Source: Sulfuriferula multivorans (GTDB lineage Bacteria; Pseudomonadota; Gammaproteobacteria; Burkholderiales; Sulfuriferulaceae). From it: 64,000 nt of DNA. How positions within the stretch are numbered: the stretch's first letter is position 1; each line of letters begins with the position of its first letter. A program made the translations under genes and the position numbers. The stretch spans positions 1 through 64,000 of the forward strand of contig NZ_BGOW01000020.1 of assembly GCF_003851125.1 (NCBI RefSeq), written 5' to 3'. Shown here one piece after another: positions 48,482 to 56,619 of the stretch. The notes beneath the pieces are model-generated. The model did no database searches, had not been told where the DNA came from, and saw only the letters and a list, made by a program, of their open reading frames with translations.

Positions 48482-49197
48482 AAAACGCTCTGGTTACCGG
48501 CGGCAGCGGCGGCATAGGCGCGGCCATCTGCCGCCGCCTCGCTGCCGATGGCTGCCATGTCTACATTCATGCCCATCATGGACTGCAAGCCGCACAGATG
48601 CTGGCCGATGACATTTGTGCCGGCGGTGGCAGTGCTCAGGCGCTGGCATTTGATGTGACTGACAGCACAGCGGTAGCCGATGTACTGACCCCGCTCGTCG
48701 AACACCAGCCGATCCAGATTCTGGTCAACAATGCCGGCATCCATGACGACGCCGTGTTCCCCGGCATGCGCGCCGAGCAGTGGCACCGGGTGATCGACGT
48801 ATCCGTCAACGGTTTTTTCAACGTCACCCAGCCGCTGATGATGCCGATGATCCGCAGCCGCTGGGGACGCATTATCAATGTATCTTCCATCGCCGCGCTG
48901 ACCGGCAACGCGGGCCAGGTCAACTATTCTGCCGCCAAGGGCGCGCTGAATTCGGCGACCAAATCGCTGGCCCGGGAAGTCGCCAGCCGCGGCATCACCG
49001 TCAACGCGGTGGCTCCCGGTATTATCGACACCCCGATGAGCGAATCCGCGTTCGACGCCCAGGACATCGCACGCCTGGTGCCGATGAAACGCGCGGGTAC
49101 CCCCGACGAAGTTGCCGACCTGATCGGCTTTCTCGCCACGACGCAGGCGGCTTATATCACCGGGCAGATTATCTCCATCAACGGCGGCATGATTTAA
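48478..49197 (+). CDS. 3-oxoacyl-ACP reductase (FabG-like SDR)
   Basis: 239 residues. The Rossmann fold has TGGSGGIGAAIC (cofactor loop), NNAGIHDD, the catalytic S in NVSSIAALTG with Y-x3-K in VNYSAAKGAL, and INGGMI at the end. It reduces the 3-keto group using NADPH in each polyene round. The upstream AGGAG serves its ATG. Complete. Confidence 0.92.
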   Translation: MKNALVTGGSGGIGAAICRRLAADGCHVYIHAHHGLQAAQMLADDICAGGGSAQALAFDVTDSTAVADVLTPLVEHQPIQILVNNAGIHDDAVFPGMRAEQWHRVIDVSVNGFFNVTQPLMMPMIRSRWGRIINVSSIAALTGNAGQVNYSAAKGALNSATKSLAREVASRGITVNAVAPGIIDTPMSESAFDAQDIARLVPMKRAGTPDEVADLIGFLATTQAAYITGQIISINGGMI

Positions 49198-49211
49198 CGG
49201 TGAATGACGAC

Positions 49212-49985
49212 ATGAATACACCCACCCCAGCCCCGGTGCATGCACCGCACATCCCGCTCACCGATTACTACCAGACCGAGCAGGACCGGCAAGCTTATCT
49301 GCGCCAGATTTTTGACAACACCGCGCCGGATTACGACCGTATCGAGGCGATGCTGGCGTGGGGTTCCGGTTCCCGCTACCGGCGCCAGGCGCTGATTCGC
49401 GGCGGCTTGAAGCCCGGCATGAGGGTGCTCGACGTCGGCGTCGGCACCGGCCTGGTTGCAGCACAAGCCTGTATGCTGGCCGGTGATCCCGCCCTGGTTA
49501 CCGGAGTCGATCCCAGCCCCGGCATGATGGCAGCCAGCAAGCTGCCCAAGACCATGGTGCTGATGGAAGGCCGGGCGGAATCCCTGCCTTTTCCCGACAA
49601 TCATTTTGATTTCCTGAGCATGGGCTATGCACTGCGCCATATCAGCGACCTGGGCGTAGCGTTTACGGAGTTTGAACGGGTACTGAAGCCGGGTGGCCGT
49701 CTATGCCTGCTCGAAATCACCCAGGCGCAAAGCCGTGTTGGGCAATGGCTGCTCAAAACCTACATGCGCGGCGTAATACCGCTGCTCACGCGATTCATTT
49801 CCAGACAGAAGGATACCGCGACGATCTGGCGTTATTACTGGGATAGCATCGAAGCCTGCGTTCCCCCCGAACAAGTCATGGCAACGCTAAGCGCGGCAGG
49901 ACTGACCCAGGTTAAGCGCCATCTGGAGGTCGGCATATTTTCAGAATATCAGGCGATCAAGATCAATCCCGGCCAGCCTGGCTGA
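49212..49985 (+). CDS. SAM-dependent methyltransferase of the pigment cluster
   Basis: 257 residues, UbiE-like class I fold. VLDVGVGTGLVAAQA is the SAM loop, GVDPSPGMMAASK the acidic loop, and ERVLKPGGRLCLLEI the post-motif III strand. It probably methylates the aryl head group, as seen in other aryl polyenes. ATG 49212 is preferred; GTG 49200 is also in frame. The longer frame back to 48780 lies inside the reductase gene and is not real. Confidence 0.87.
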   Translation: MNTPTPAPVHAPHIPLTDYYQTEQDRQAYLRQIFDNTAPDYDRIEAMLAWGSGSRYRRQALIRGGLKPGMRVLDVGVGTGLVAAQACMLAGDPALVTGVDPSPGMMAASKLPKTMVLMEGRAESLPFPDNHFDFLSMGYALRHISDLGVAFTEFERVLKPGGRLCLLEITQAQSRVGQWLLKTYMRGVIPLLTRFISRQKDTATIWRYYWDSIEACVPPEQVMATLSAAGLTQVKRHLEVGIFSEYQAIKINPGQPG

Positions 49986-50000
49986 TTGCCCGCAAAAACC

Positions 50001-51323
50001 ATGACGACAGCCGCTCACATCGCCGCGCATAAAACCGAAGCACTGTTGTTTTTCACCCTGCTGCAACTCACCGTGATCGTGCTCGCTGCGCGCATCGGCG
50101 GTGGCATTGCGTTGCGCATCGGGCAATCAGCGGTGGTCGGTGAAATCGTGATCGGCATCCTGCTCGGGCCTTCGCTGTTCGGGCTGCTTGCACCCGACGT
50201 ATTTCAGTATGTATTTCACTCCGGCGCACCGGAGCCGATGCAGATGCTGTCGCAAATCGGCCTGGTGCTGCTGATGTTTCAGATCGGCCTGGAATTCGAT
50301 TTTTCGCACCTGGGCGAAAGCCGCAACCGCAGCGCCGTGATGTGGGTGGCGGGCGCCAGCCTGGTTGCACCGTTTGCCCTGGGTTTTGCGGTCGGCCAGA
50401 TCAGCGCGCCGATACTGTCCCCCGGCGCACATGCGTTGGGGTCTGCGCTGTTTGTAGCGACAGCTTTCTCTATCACGGCACTGCCGATACTCGGGCGCAT
50501 CATGATGGAATTCGACATGACGCGCACACCGATTGGCGTTATCGCCATCAGCGCGGCGGCGATCAACGACGTCATCGGCTGGCTGCTGCTGGCGCTCATC
50601 ACCACACTCACACTGTCCGATTTCGTTGCTGCCAGTTTTGCCCTCAAAGTGGTACTGGTACTGGGATTTTTCCTGCTCAGCTGGTTTGGCGTACGCCCGA
50701 TCATGAAGCGCATCCTGCATCGCTGCGATGCACGCTCGGGCGCGCTCTCGCACAACCTGCTCGGCATCGTGCTGGCGGCCATTTTCCTGTCGGCGATGAC
50801 CACTTACCAGCTCGGCATTTTCGCCATCTTTGGCGGGTTCATGATGGGTGTGTTGCTGCATGACGAACACGCTTTTGTACGCACCTGGAAGGCGCGCATC
50901 AGCCCGTTCGTGATGGTGTTTTTCCTGCCCATCTTTTTTACCTATACCGGCCTGCGCACCAATATCGGCAGCCTCGACAGCGCAGCGGCCTGGGGCTGGT
51001 GCGCGCTCATCGTGTTCCTCGCCACGCTGGGCAAGTACGGCGGCGCCTACCTGGCAGCACGTATAGCGGGGATGAGTCATCAGGAAGGCAAAGTCATGGG
51101 CATCATGATGAACACCCGCGCGCTGATGGAATTGATCGTGATTAACGTCGGCTACGACCTCGGGGTGATCTCGCAGCAGATGTTCACCATACTGGTGATC
51201 ATGGCGATTTTCAGTACCGTGATTACCAGCCCGCTATTGCGGCGCTGGCTGCCGCGTATCGGTATCCCGGTGCCATCGCGTTCAAATGCGGCCGAGCGCA
51301 CGGCGCATGAGCAACACGGGTAA
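50001..51323 (+). CDS. Kef/CPA2-type cation:proton antiporter
   Basis: 440 residues with about 12 membrane helices (LLQLTVIVLAARIGGGIALRI, VVGEIVIGILLGPSLFGLL, LMFQIGLEFD, INDVIGWLLLALIT holding the DD/ND ion site, FLPIFFTYTGLRTNIG). It lacks a C-terminal RCK/TrkA domain. Members exchange Na+ or K+ for H+. Why it is in the pigment operon is unclear; related antiporters appear in other polyketide clusters. Its last 42 bases overlap the converging GT2 gene. Confidence 0.85.
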   Translation: MTTAAHIAAHKTEALLFFTLLQLTVIVLAARIGGGIALRIGQSAVVGEIVIGILLGPSLFGLLAPDVFQYVFHSGAPEPMQMLSQIGLVLLMFQIGLEFDFSHLGESRNRSAVMWVAGASLVAPFALGFAVGQISAPILSPGAHALGSALFVATAFSITALPILGRIMMEFDMTRTPIGVIAISAAAINDVIGWLLLALITTLTLSDFVAASFALKVVLVLGFFLLSWFGVRPIMKRILHRCDARSGALSHNLLGIVLAAIFLSAMTTYQLGIFAIFGGFMMGVLLHDEHAFVRTWKARISPFVMVFFLPIFFTYTGLRTNIGSLDSAAAWGWCALIVFLATLGKYGGAYLAARIAGMSHQEGKVMGIMMNTRALMELIVINVGYDLGVISQQMFTILVIMAIFSTVITSPLLRRWLPRIGIPVPSRSNAAERTAHEQHG

Positions 51324-52046
51324 GCGCAGCACGAAGCCCAGAAACAGTCGCGTGTGCATCCAACTCAATAATACGTTGTCGCGCAGGTAGCGGAAATGCG
51401 ACACGCCGCCCTCCTCCGCGCGGTAGTAGCGCACCGGGGCAGGCAGATTAACCGGCCTGACCCCACGCCAGCATAAGCGCACCACCGCCTCGGGATCAAA
51501 GTCGAAGTGGCGCATCCATGGCTGATGGCGCATCACCTGCCGCAATGCTGCAACCGGATACACGCGAAACCCGAACAGCGAGTCGCCAATGCCTGCCCAC
51601 AGCGTTTCCAGATTGGCCCACCAGTTGGAAACACGCCGCCCTTTCACACGCAAGCCCGGTGCACTGGCATCGAATACCGGCACGCCCAATATCATCGCGG
51701 CTGGCTGGCGCGCGGATTCCGCCATGAACGCCGGGATACGCTCGGGCGGATGCTGGCCGTCCGAATCCATGGTTAATACGTGACTGAATCCCGCCGCAGC
51801 CGCCTGCTCCAGGCCATGCAGCACCGCCGCGCCCTTGCCCTGGTTGCGCGGCAAAATGATCACGTGCAGGCCGGCATCCGCTGCTGCCATCGCCAGCAAT
51901 CCCTCGGCGCTGCCATCGTTGCTGCCATCCACCACCACCCACACCGGGGTCCAGTATTGGCGTGCCGCGCGCACGGTTTCATAGACTTTGGCACCGGGGT
52001 TATAACTGGGAATGAGGACGAGATGCGTGGTCGAGGCAGCAATCAT
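51282..52046 (-). CDS. Family 2 glycosyltransferase
   Basis: 254 residues. HLVLIPSYNPGAKVYETV begins the GT-A fold; VVDGSNDGSAEGL and LTMDSDGQHPPE carry the DxD-type metal site (DSDG). A hydrophobic end (RLFLGFVLRLPVLLMRRAL) suggests membrane contact. It may add a sugar to the aryl polyene lipid, later trimmed by the deacetylase at 41943. It overlaps the antiporter tail-to-tail. Confidence 0.86.
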   Translation of the reverse strand: MIAASTTHLVLIPSYNPGAKVYETVRAARQYWTPVWVVVDGSNDGSAEGLLAMAAADAGLHVIILPRNQGKGAAVLHGLEQAAAAGFSHVLTMDSDGQHPPERIPAFMAESARQPAAMILGVPVFDASAPGLRVKGRRVSNWWANLETLWAGIGDSLFGFRVYPVAALRQVMRHQPWMRHFDFDPEAVVRLCWRGVRPVNLPAPVRYYRAEEGGVSHFRYLRDNVLLSWMHTRLFLGFVLRLPVLLMRRALGRI

Positions 52047-52073
52047 GGCGGCGAATAAACCTAGAAAAAGTCA

Positions 52074-52244
52074 GCCACAGAGAACACAGAGTTCACAGAG
52101 GGAAAAAATCGGCTACCGTAAATATCAGCCTTACCCATCCGGTGATCGGGAAACGGGGTAGGCAGGGATGGGCAGTTTTATCGCCCAACTCGCAAAAATA
52201 CGCAGAACCAGTATTCTCTCTGTGTTCTCTGTGAACTCCGTGGC
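52074..52244. repeat. Palindromic intergenic element with CACAGAG end repeats
   Basis: GCCACAGAGAACACAGAG and onward (52074-52100) and the reverse-oriented CTCTGTGTTCTCTGTGAAC up to GTGGC (52216-52244) form long, imperfect inverted ends built of ACAGAG/TCACAGAG units. The centre is about 115 bases, itself with GTAGGCAGGGATGGGCAG. It fits in the 218-base gap between two converging-to-leftward genes. The same CACAGAG-type palindromes are scattered through many proteobacterial genomes and look like a miniature mobile or REP-like element. Confidence 0.55.
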
Positions 52245-52265
52245 TTGCATCTGTAATTTTTAGGA

Positions 52266-53063
52266 TTAGAGCTTACGGTCAGCCTGCGCGGGCAGCGAGT
52301 TGGTCGGGTAAAACGCCGAGCCTTGTACCAGCTCATGCGCAAAGTAGTGTTCCAGTTCAGCCATGAAATTCTGGGTATGCTGCGGTGGATCAAAGCGCCG
52401 CCCCAGGCGCACCCGGTAATGGATCGGCATCGGCGGTTTGCGGAACAGCGGCCAGCCTTTGCTCAGATACGCCGAATCGGTTTCTATCAATACCGTCTGT
52501 ACGGGCACCTGTGCATGATGCGCGATCAGGCCGATACTACCCTTGAGCGGATTGACCGGGCACGAGATGGTGCGGGTACCTTCCGGGAACAGCAGCAGAT
52601 GGCTGCCGCTGTCAAAGTCCTGCACTGCCTGCTGCACCATGCGCCGCACCGGCTCATTGCGGATGTAGCGCGCCAGCCGTGCACCTGCGCCGAGAAAAAT
52701 ATTGTTCATCAGATCGGCCTTAAGCACGCAGGCGACATTCGGCAAGCGCGAAATCACCATCACCGCGTCCAGCAGGCACGGATGATTGGGCGCAATAATC
52801 AGCGACGGTTCATCGCGCAGCGCATCCAGCGCCTCCAGGTCGAAGCTGCAGCGGCGCGACACGCTCAGACTGGCAAGATACAAGCGAAATCCTGCCATGA
52901 TGACGTAACGCCCCAGCGCCTGGCCTCTGCGCGCAGACAGTAATGGGTAAACAATTATCGCTATAGGTGTCCATGCCAGACACACCACCCCCAGCCAGGC
53001 CAGACCGAGATACAGCACCAGGTAATCGTAGGCATTCAGCAACACACGCAATACGGCGCGCAT
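52266..53063 (-). CDS. 1-acyl-sn-glycerol-3-phosphate-type acyltransferase (PlsC)
   Basis: 265 residues. Two N-terminal membrane helices lie at ~10-45. The acyltransferase core has APNHPCLLD (NHx4D) and FPEGTRT (motif III), with PVQTVLIETDS in motif IV. It adds an acyl chain to a lipid phosphate. In this cluster it could be building the lipid anchor. It follows the chorismatase by 2 bases. Confidence 0.86.
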   Translation of the reverse strand: MRAVLRVLLNAYDYLVLYLGLAWLGVVCLAWTPIAIIVYPLLSARRGQALGRYVIMAGFRLYLASLSVSRRCSFDLEALDALRDEPSLIIAPNHPCLLDAVMVISRLPNVACVLKADLMNNIFLGAGARLARYIRNEPVRRMVQQAVQDFDSGSHLLLFPEGTRTISCPVNPLKGSIGLIAHHAQVPVQTVLIETDSAYLSKGWPLFRKPPMPIHYRVRLGRRFDPPQHTQNFMAELEHYFAHELVQGSAFYPTNSLPAQADRKL

Positions 53064-53065
53064 GA

Positions 53066-54127
53066 TCAGTCCCGGTTGCCGGGCATGAACACAAACGGAT
53101 GCCCTGCCGTGGCCTCGATTTCCACCAGCAGATCCTGGCGGCAGACATCAGCCTGCAGGTAGATTGCATGGGGTGCAGTACCGACTATGCGCTCAAGTTC
53201 GTTGCGAATCTGCGCCAGGTCGGCGGCGTGGCGTACATATACCTTGTAATGTAGGCTGGCCAGATCGAACTTCGGCTGGCTCGCACGACGGTTGGCCTGC
53301 GCCAGCACGGCCTCGATATTGGCCATGGTTTCGCGGGTTTGTGCCACGACATCGGTAGGGTGCAGGGTGGCATGGCCGACAATGCTGGCGGTGCCGGATA
53401 CAAACAACACCTCGGCTTGTCCCAGCCGTACCAGACTGGCACGCGAGAATGTCGGGCTGCGCGGGCCATATTCCTGCGGATATTGATAGGCGCTGATCTG
53501 GCGCGGGTTTTCAATGTTCAGCGGCGCCACGCGTCCGGCCAAAAAGGCGATGGTCAACGGTCCCTGCGCCGAACCCAGCGCACACGCGGCAGGAACATTC
53601 CCCACCACATCGCGTCCGTGAGCCAGGAAAGCATCCTGCCGTCCCTGGTTGAACTGGCGATAGCGCTCCAGCCCGAAGCTGTGGGCGTTGATGTCGGCAA
53701 TGTAATTCCAGAAGCGAAACAGATACGGGTAACGCAGCGTGTCGAGCAGCGCAAACACCTGGCGATAGGCCGACTCGGTGGCCTGCTGCAGCGGCGTTTT
53801 GTCAGCGCCGGTTGCAAACATGGTTTCGGGCAAAACAATCACGCCGAACAACACATCATCGTCGTGGCGATAATGGATGGCGCCACATTGGCCCTGGGTC
53901 AGCTGACCGCTGCCGTGCCAGACTTCGCAGATGGAATCGCCGTCATCCAGTCTCTGCATGGGTACGCGCATGCATGGAACATCCATGCCCGCTTGCATTG
54001 GGCTCTCGCCAGCATCCGCAGAAAAGCAGAGCGCGCCCAGCACGCTGTTTTTCCACTGTGCCGGTTGTTTCAAAAACGCTGCAATGGACAGGTTTGCGCC
54101 ATGCAGGGGCGATACCGTATCGCGCAT
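53066..54127 (-). CDS. Chorismatase (FkbO/Hyg5/XanB2-like), source of hydroxybenzoate starter
   Basis: 353 residues in two RidA-like halves. TLRYPYLFRFWNYIADINAHSFGLERYRQFNQGRQDAF and YGPRSPTFSRASLV, then VSGTASIVGHATLHPTDVVAQTRETMANIEAVL are the diagnostic chorismatase blocks. Such enzymes hydrolyse chorismate to hydroxybenzoates or dienes; XanB2 in Xanthomonas makes 3- and 4-hydroxybenzoate for xanthomonadin. This explains the starter here without an ammonia lyase. Its ATG overlaps the halogenase stop by 1 base (TGATG), so the two are coupled. Confidence 0.85.
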   Translation of the reverse strand: MRDTVSPLHGANLSIAAFLKQPAQWKNSVLGALCFSADAGESPMQAGMDVPCMRVPMQRLDDGDSICEVWHGSGQLTQGQCGAIHYRHDDDVLFGVIVLPETMFATGADKTPLQQATESAYRQVFALLDTLRYPYLFRFWNYIADINAHSFGLERYRQFNQGRQDAFLAHGRDVVGNVPAACALGSAQGPLTIAFLAGRVAPLNIENPRQISAYQYPQEYGPRSPTFSRASLVRLGQAEVLFVSGTASIVGHATLHPTDVVAQTRETMANIEAVLAQANRRASQPKFDLASLHYKVYVRHAADLAQIRNELERIVGTAPHAIYLQADVCRQDLLVEIEATAGHPFVFMPGNRD

Positions 54128-55470
54128 CAGTTCACCACTGCACCAGTTTCATCCATCGCCCGGATATTGTGTTTGCGCATCCGCCATGCATGCAACGTGC
54201 GCCTGAAATTGAGCAAGGATGCCGTGTAATACAGTCCCTTGAAGATCAGCAACGGGCCATGAATCGGGGTCTTGCCAAACACGTCGCCGGCCAGCACCGA
54301 GAGCAGCGCTTCCTTTACGCGGAAAATGTTGCGCGGCCCCATGAACATATTGCGCATGGTGGGGTTGGTCACCCGGTAAATAAACCAGGAAAACGCCTGC
54401 GGACCAATCCGCATCGTGCGGTCGAATTTCTTCAATGCAGCCGCCGCCTGCCGCGGATGGCGCAGGCAGGTGTCCACGGTATCGGCACCGACAAAGGCGC
54501 TGTGCATGGCCAGCATCACGCCGGAAGAAAACACCGGGTCGATAAAGGTGTAGGCATCGCCGAGCAGCAGATAATTGCTGCCGTGGGTATGGTCACATAC
54601 GTAGGAAAAATTGCCCGTGGCTTCAACCGGCGAGGTTAGCTGCGCGTGTTGCAGCCGCTCGCTTAACGGCGCACACAGGGCGATGGTTTCCTGCAAAAAC
54701 TGTTCGAGCGGTTTTTTGTTGCGGGTTTTCAGATAATACGGCCAGGTCACCGCACCGACGCTGGTCGTGCCGTCGGCCAGCGGAATAAACCAGAACCAGC
54801 CATGCTCGAACCAGAAAATGGTGATATTGCCCTCTGCCTTGCCAGCGTTGCGCTCGGCGCCTGAAAAGTAGCCGTAAATCGCAGTACTGTTGTGTTTCTT
54901 GTTGCGCTGCTTGGCTTTGAAGCGATTGCCGAGAAAGGTATCGCGGCCCGATGCATCCAGCACAAAACGCGCATGCACGGTTTCAACACTGCCGTCATCA
55001 TGGCGTGCCTGTATCAGCGCACCTGCGTTATCAGGCAGGAAATCGACGTCCTCCACCTGGCAGCCTTCCACCACCCGGGCGTTTTTGCTGCTGGCGTTGC
55101 GGATCAGGATTTCGTCAAACTCGGCACGCCTTACCTGGTAAGCCATGGGCATGGATTTGTCCATGGCATCGGCGAATTCGAAAGTCTGCTTGTGGTCATG
55201 CCAGGGCGAGACGAATTCCGCGCCCCATTTTTCCATGCCGATGGCCTTCACCGCATCGGCCACGCCCAGCTTTTCCAGCAGCGGCAAATTGGCAGGCAGG
55301 AGTGATTCACCGATGTGGAAACGCGGATGGTGCGCCTTTTCCAGCAGGGTCACGCGATGGCCGCGCTCGGCCAGCAGTGCAGCGGCTGTCGAGCCCGCCG
55401 GACCACCGCCGATGACCAGTACATCGCAATCTGAAGTACACCTGACGGATGCCGGGGAGGAAGTGTTCAT
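54127..55470 (-). CDS. Flavin-dependent halogenase-like oxidoreductase
   Basis: 447 residues. The FAD-binding GGGPAGSTAAALLAERGH is at ~21-38, then LEKAHHPRFHIGESLLP, a phenolic/ACP-type halogenase hallmark. WFWFIPLADG includes the W-x-W-x-I-P motif that keeps halogenases from acting as monooxygenases. GDAYTFIDPVFSSGV completes the FAD site. It would brominate or chlorinate the aryl ring, as in xanthomonadins. A simple monooxygenase is less likely given the WxWxIP. First gene of the minus-strand half. Confidence 0.85.
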   Translation of the reverse strand: MNTSSPASVRCTSDCDVLVIGGGPAGSTAAALLAERGHRVTLLEKAHHPRFHIGESLLPANLPLLEKLGVADAVKAIGMEKWGAEFVSPWHDHKQTFEFADAMDKSMPMAYQVRRAEFDEILIRNASSKNARVVEGCQVEDVDFLPDNAGALIQARHDDGSVETVHARFVLDASGRDTFLGNRFKAKQRNKKHNSTAIYGYFSGAERNAGKAEGNITIFWFEHGWFWFIPLADGTTSVGAVTWPYYLKTRNKKPLEQFLQETIALCAPLSERLQHAQLTSPVEATGNFSYVCDHTHGSNYLLLGDAYTFIDPVFSSGVMLAMHSAFVGADTVDTCLRHPRQAAAALKKFDRTMRIGPQAFSWFIYRVTNPTMRNMFMGPRNIFRVKEALLSVLAGDVFGKTPIHGPLLIFKGLYYTASLLNFRRTLHAWRMRKHNIRAMDETGAVVN

Positions 55471-55552
55471 GGTTTAACCTGGCTTGCTATTCATCTCCCC
55501 GAATTGTATCGCATCGCCCTGCTAATCATGTGATTTAGTCATGCTCAGGTAA

Positions 55553-55726
55553 GGGGGCTGGTATATCCGCGATGAAAGATTGCGAGAATGGCTGGTGTCC
55601 GGTTGTGGCGGAACAAATCAGCGCGATGGCTTACCGCATTATGTATATCCCGATCCCGGCATGACACTGAGGCTACATTTTGGCAAAGATTTTTACGCTG
55701 CCAGTTCAGGAATGAAGGCAAAGTAG
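55553..55726 (+). pseudogene. Coding-like relic without a start
   Basis: Open plus frame after TAA 55550-55552, beginning GGWYIRDERLREWLVSGCG and continuing through GLPHYVYPDPGMTLRLHF. It reads like protein but lacks ATG/GTG near the front, and its end overlaps another fragment in antisense. It may be the leftover of a displaced gene. Not recognised. Confidence 0.2.
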
Positions 55727-56059
55727 GCGTTAAGCATATAAATACCGGAGAGGATTAACAATGCAGCCCCCACGATCTCGAATGCATGCTGGGACTGGCG
55801 CAACGATTTCAGGCTCTCCAGCCAACCGATCTCCCAAGCGCCCAGGGTGATCGCTGGAAAAGGGAGTTTGATCCATCCGGCCACATCAAACCCAGTGAGC
55901 ATGTTTGATGAAACGAATACGCTGCAAGGCGCTGTCGTTATAAAGCCGATATCCTGCAGGGGTTTTAGCTGCCGGCGTGATTAAACTTTCTTTTTCATAG
56001 TAACGCAGCGTGTCGACGCTGAAGCCAATTTATTTGGCCACTTTACCGATGGTGTACAT
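55693..56059 (-). pseudogene. MerR-type metal regulator fragment joined to a membrane-protein tail
   Basis: From ATG 56059 the minus strand reads MYTIGKVAK, then an in-frame TAA at codon 10, and then [42 protein letters not shown], the DNA-binding half of a ZntR/CueR-like regulator. After KHA the reading changes frame into a 69-residue sequence from 55902 (GWIKLPFPAITLGAWEIGWL...HAFEIVGAALLILSGIYMLNAYFAF), a C-terminal membrane segment like those of CcdA/DsbD-type proteins. So two broken genes are joined here. Confidence 0.7.
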
Positions 56060-56089
56060 GAGACTCTCCATTCCCCGTAGCCAATATAA

Positions 56090-56102
56090 ACCTTGGAAAG
56101 GT
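56090..56102 (-). promoter_or_regulatory. MerR-type operator palindrome
   Basis: ACCTT-GGA-AAGGT is a perfect inverted repeat, 31 bases upstream of the MerR fragment start, of the length and type seen between the -35 and -10 boxes of metal-responsive MerR promoters. TTGACC precedes it on the minus strand. The regulator is broken, so it is presumably unused unless another MerR protein binds. Confidence 0.5.
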
Positions 56103-56114
56103 CAAGCCATGGCT

Positions 56115-56138
56115 AAAGCCGCAATTCCATGCGGCTTT
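56115..56138. terminator. Terminator hairpin after cusF
   Basis: AAAGCCGC and GCGGCTTT pair perfectly over 8 bp with an 8-base loop, 16 bases beyond the cusF stop. It ends the leftward copper operon. Confidence 0.75.
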
Positions 56139-56154
56139 CTTGTGTCTTAACCAA

Positions 56155-56511
56155 TTATTTGGCGGGCGTTATCTTGGTAATGACGTACTGCCCTTTGTTG
56201 CTCTCGGATAGTTCGAAGTCGACATGCTGTCCCGGTTTTAGCATCGCCAGGCCCTGCTTGTCGCTGACCTTGAAGCTCATGGTCATCCTGGGCCAGTTGA
56301 GGCTGGGTATTGCTTCATGGGACAGGTTTACCTTGGCTTCTTTTATATCCACGCTGTTTACTATGCCTTTGGCTTTATGGGCTTTGCCAGCGGTGGCTGG
56401 AGGTGCATCCATCTTCATGCCGGCCATATTGGGTTTATCGGCGGCAACCGCTGGCATCGTGATCAATGCGGCCAATGCAGCAGGAACGAGTATGAAATGC
56501 AGTTTTTTCAT
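56155..56511 (-). CDS. cusF: CusF-like periplasmic copper chaperone
   Basis: 118 residues. Signal peptide 1-23 (MKKLHFILVPAALAALITMPAVA). The Met-rich lead NMAGMKMDAPP and the OB-like domain with H (LSHEAI), W (NWPRM) and M-x-M (MTMSF) give the Cu(I)/Ag(I) site of CusF. It hands metal to CusB. Last gene of the operon, 108 bases after cusA, followed by a terminator. Confidence 0.9.
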   Translation of the reverse strand: MKKLHFILVPAALAALITMPAVAADKPNMAGMKMDAPPATAGKAHKAKGIVNSVDIKEAKVNLSHEAIPSLNWPRMTMSFKVSDKQGLAMLKPGQHVDFELSESNKGQYVITKITPAK

Positions 56512-56619
56512 GATGATTTCCTTTTGAGTGAATGAACTTTAAAACCCAAGCGCTTCATTTTCTTCTTTCTACAACAGGTACACCAGTACAGCAAACATGC
56601 ACGAACACCCCTATCCGGA

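Noticed and set aside
48780-49211. N-terminal extension of the methyltransferase
   Set aside because: Lies out of phase inside the ketoreductase gene, whose motifs are intact.
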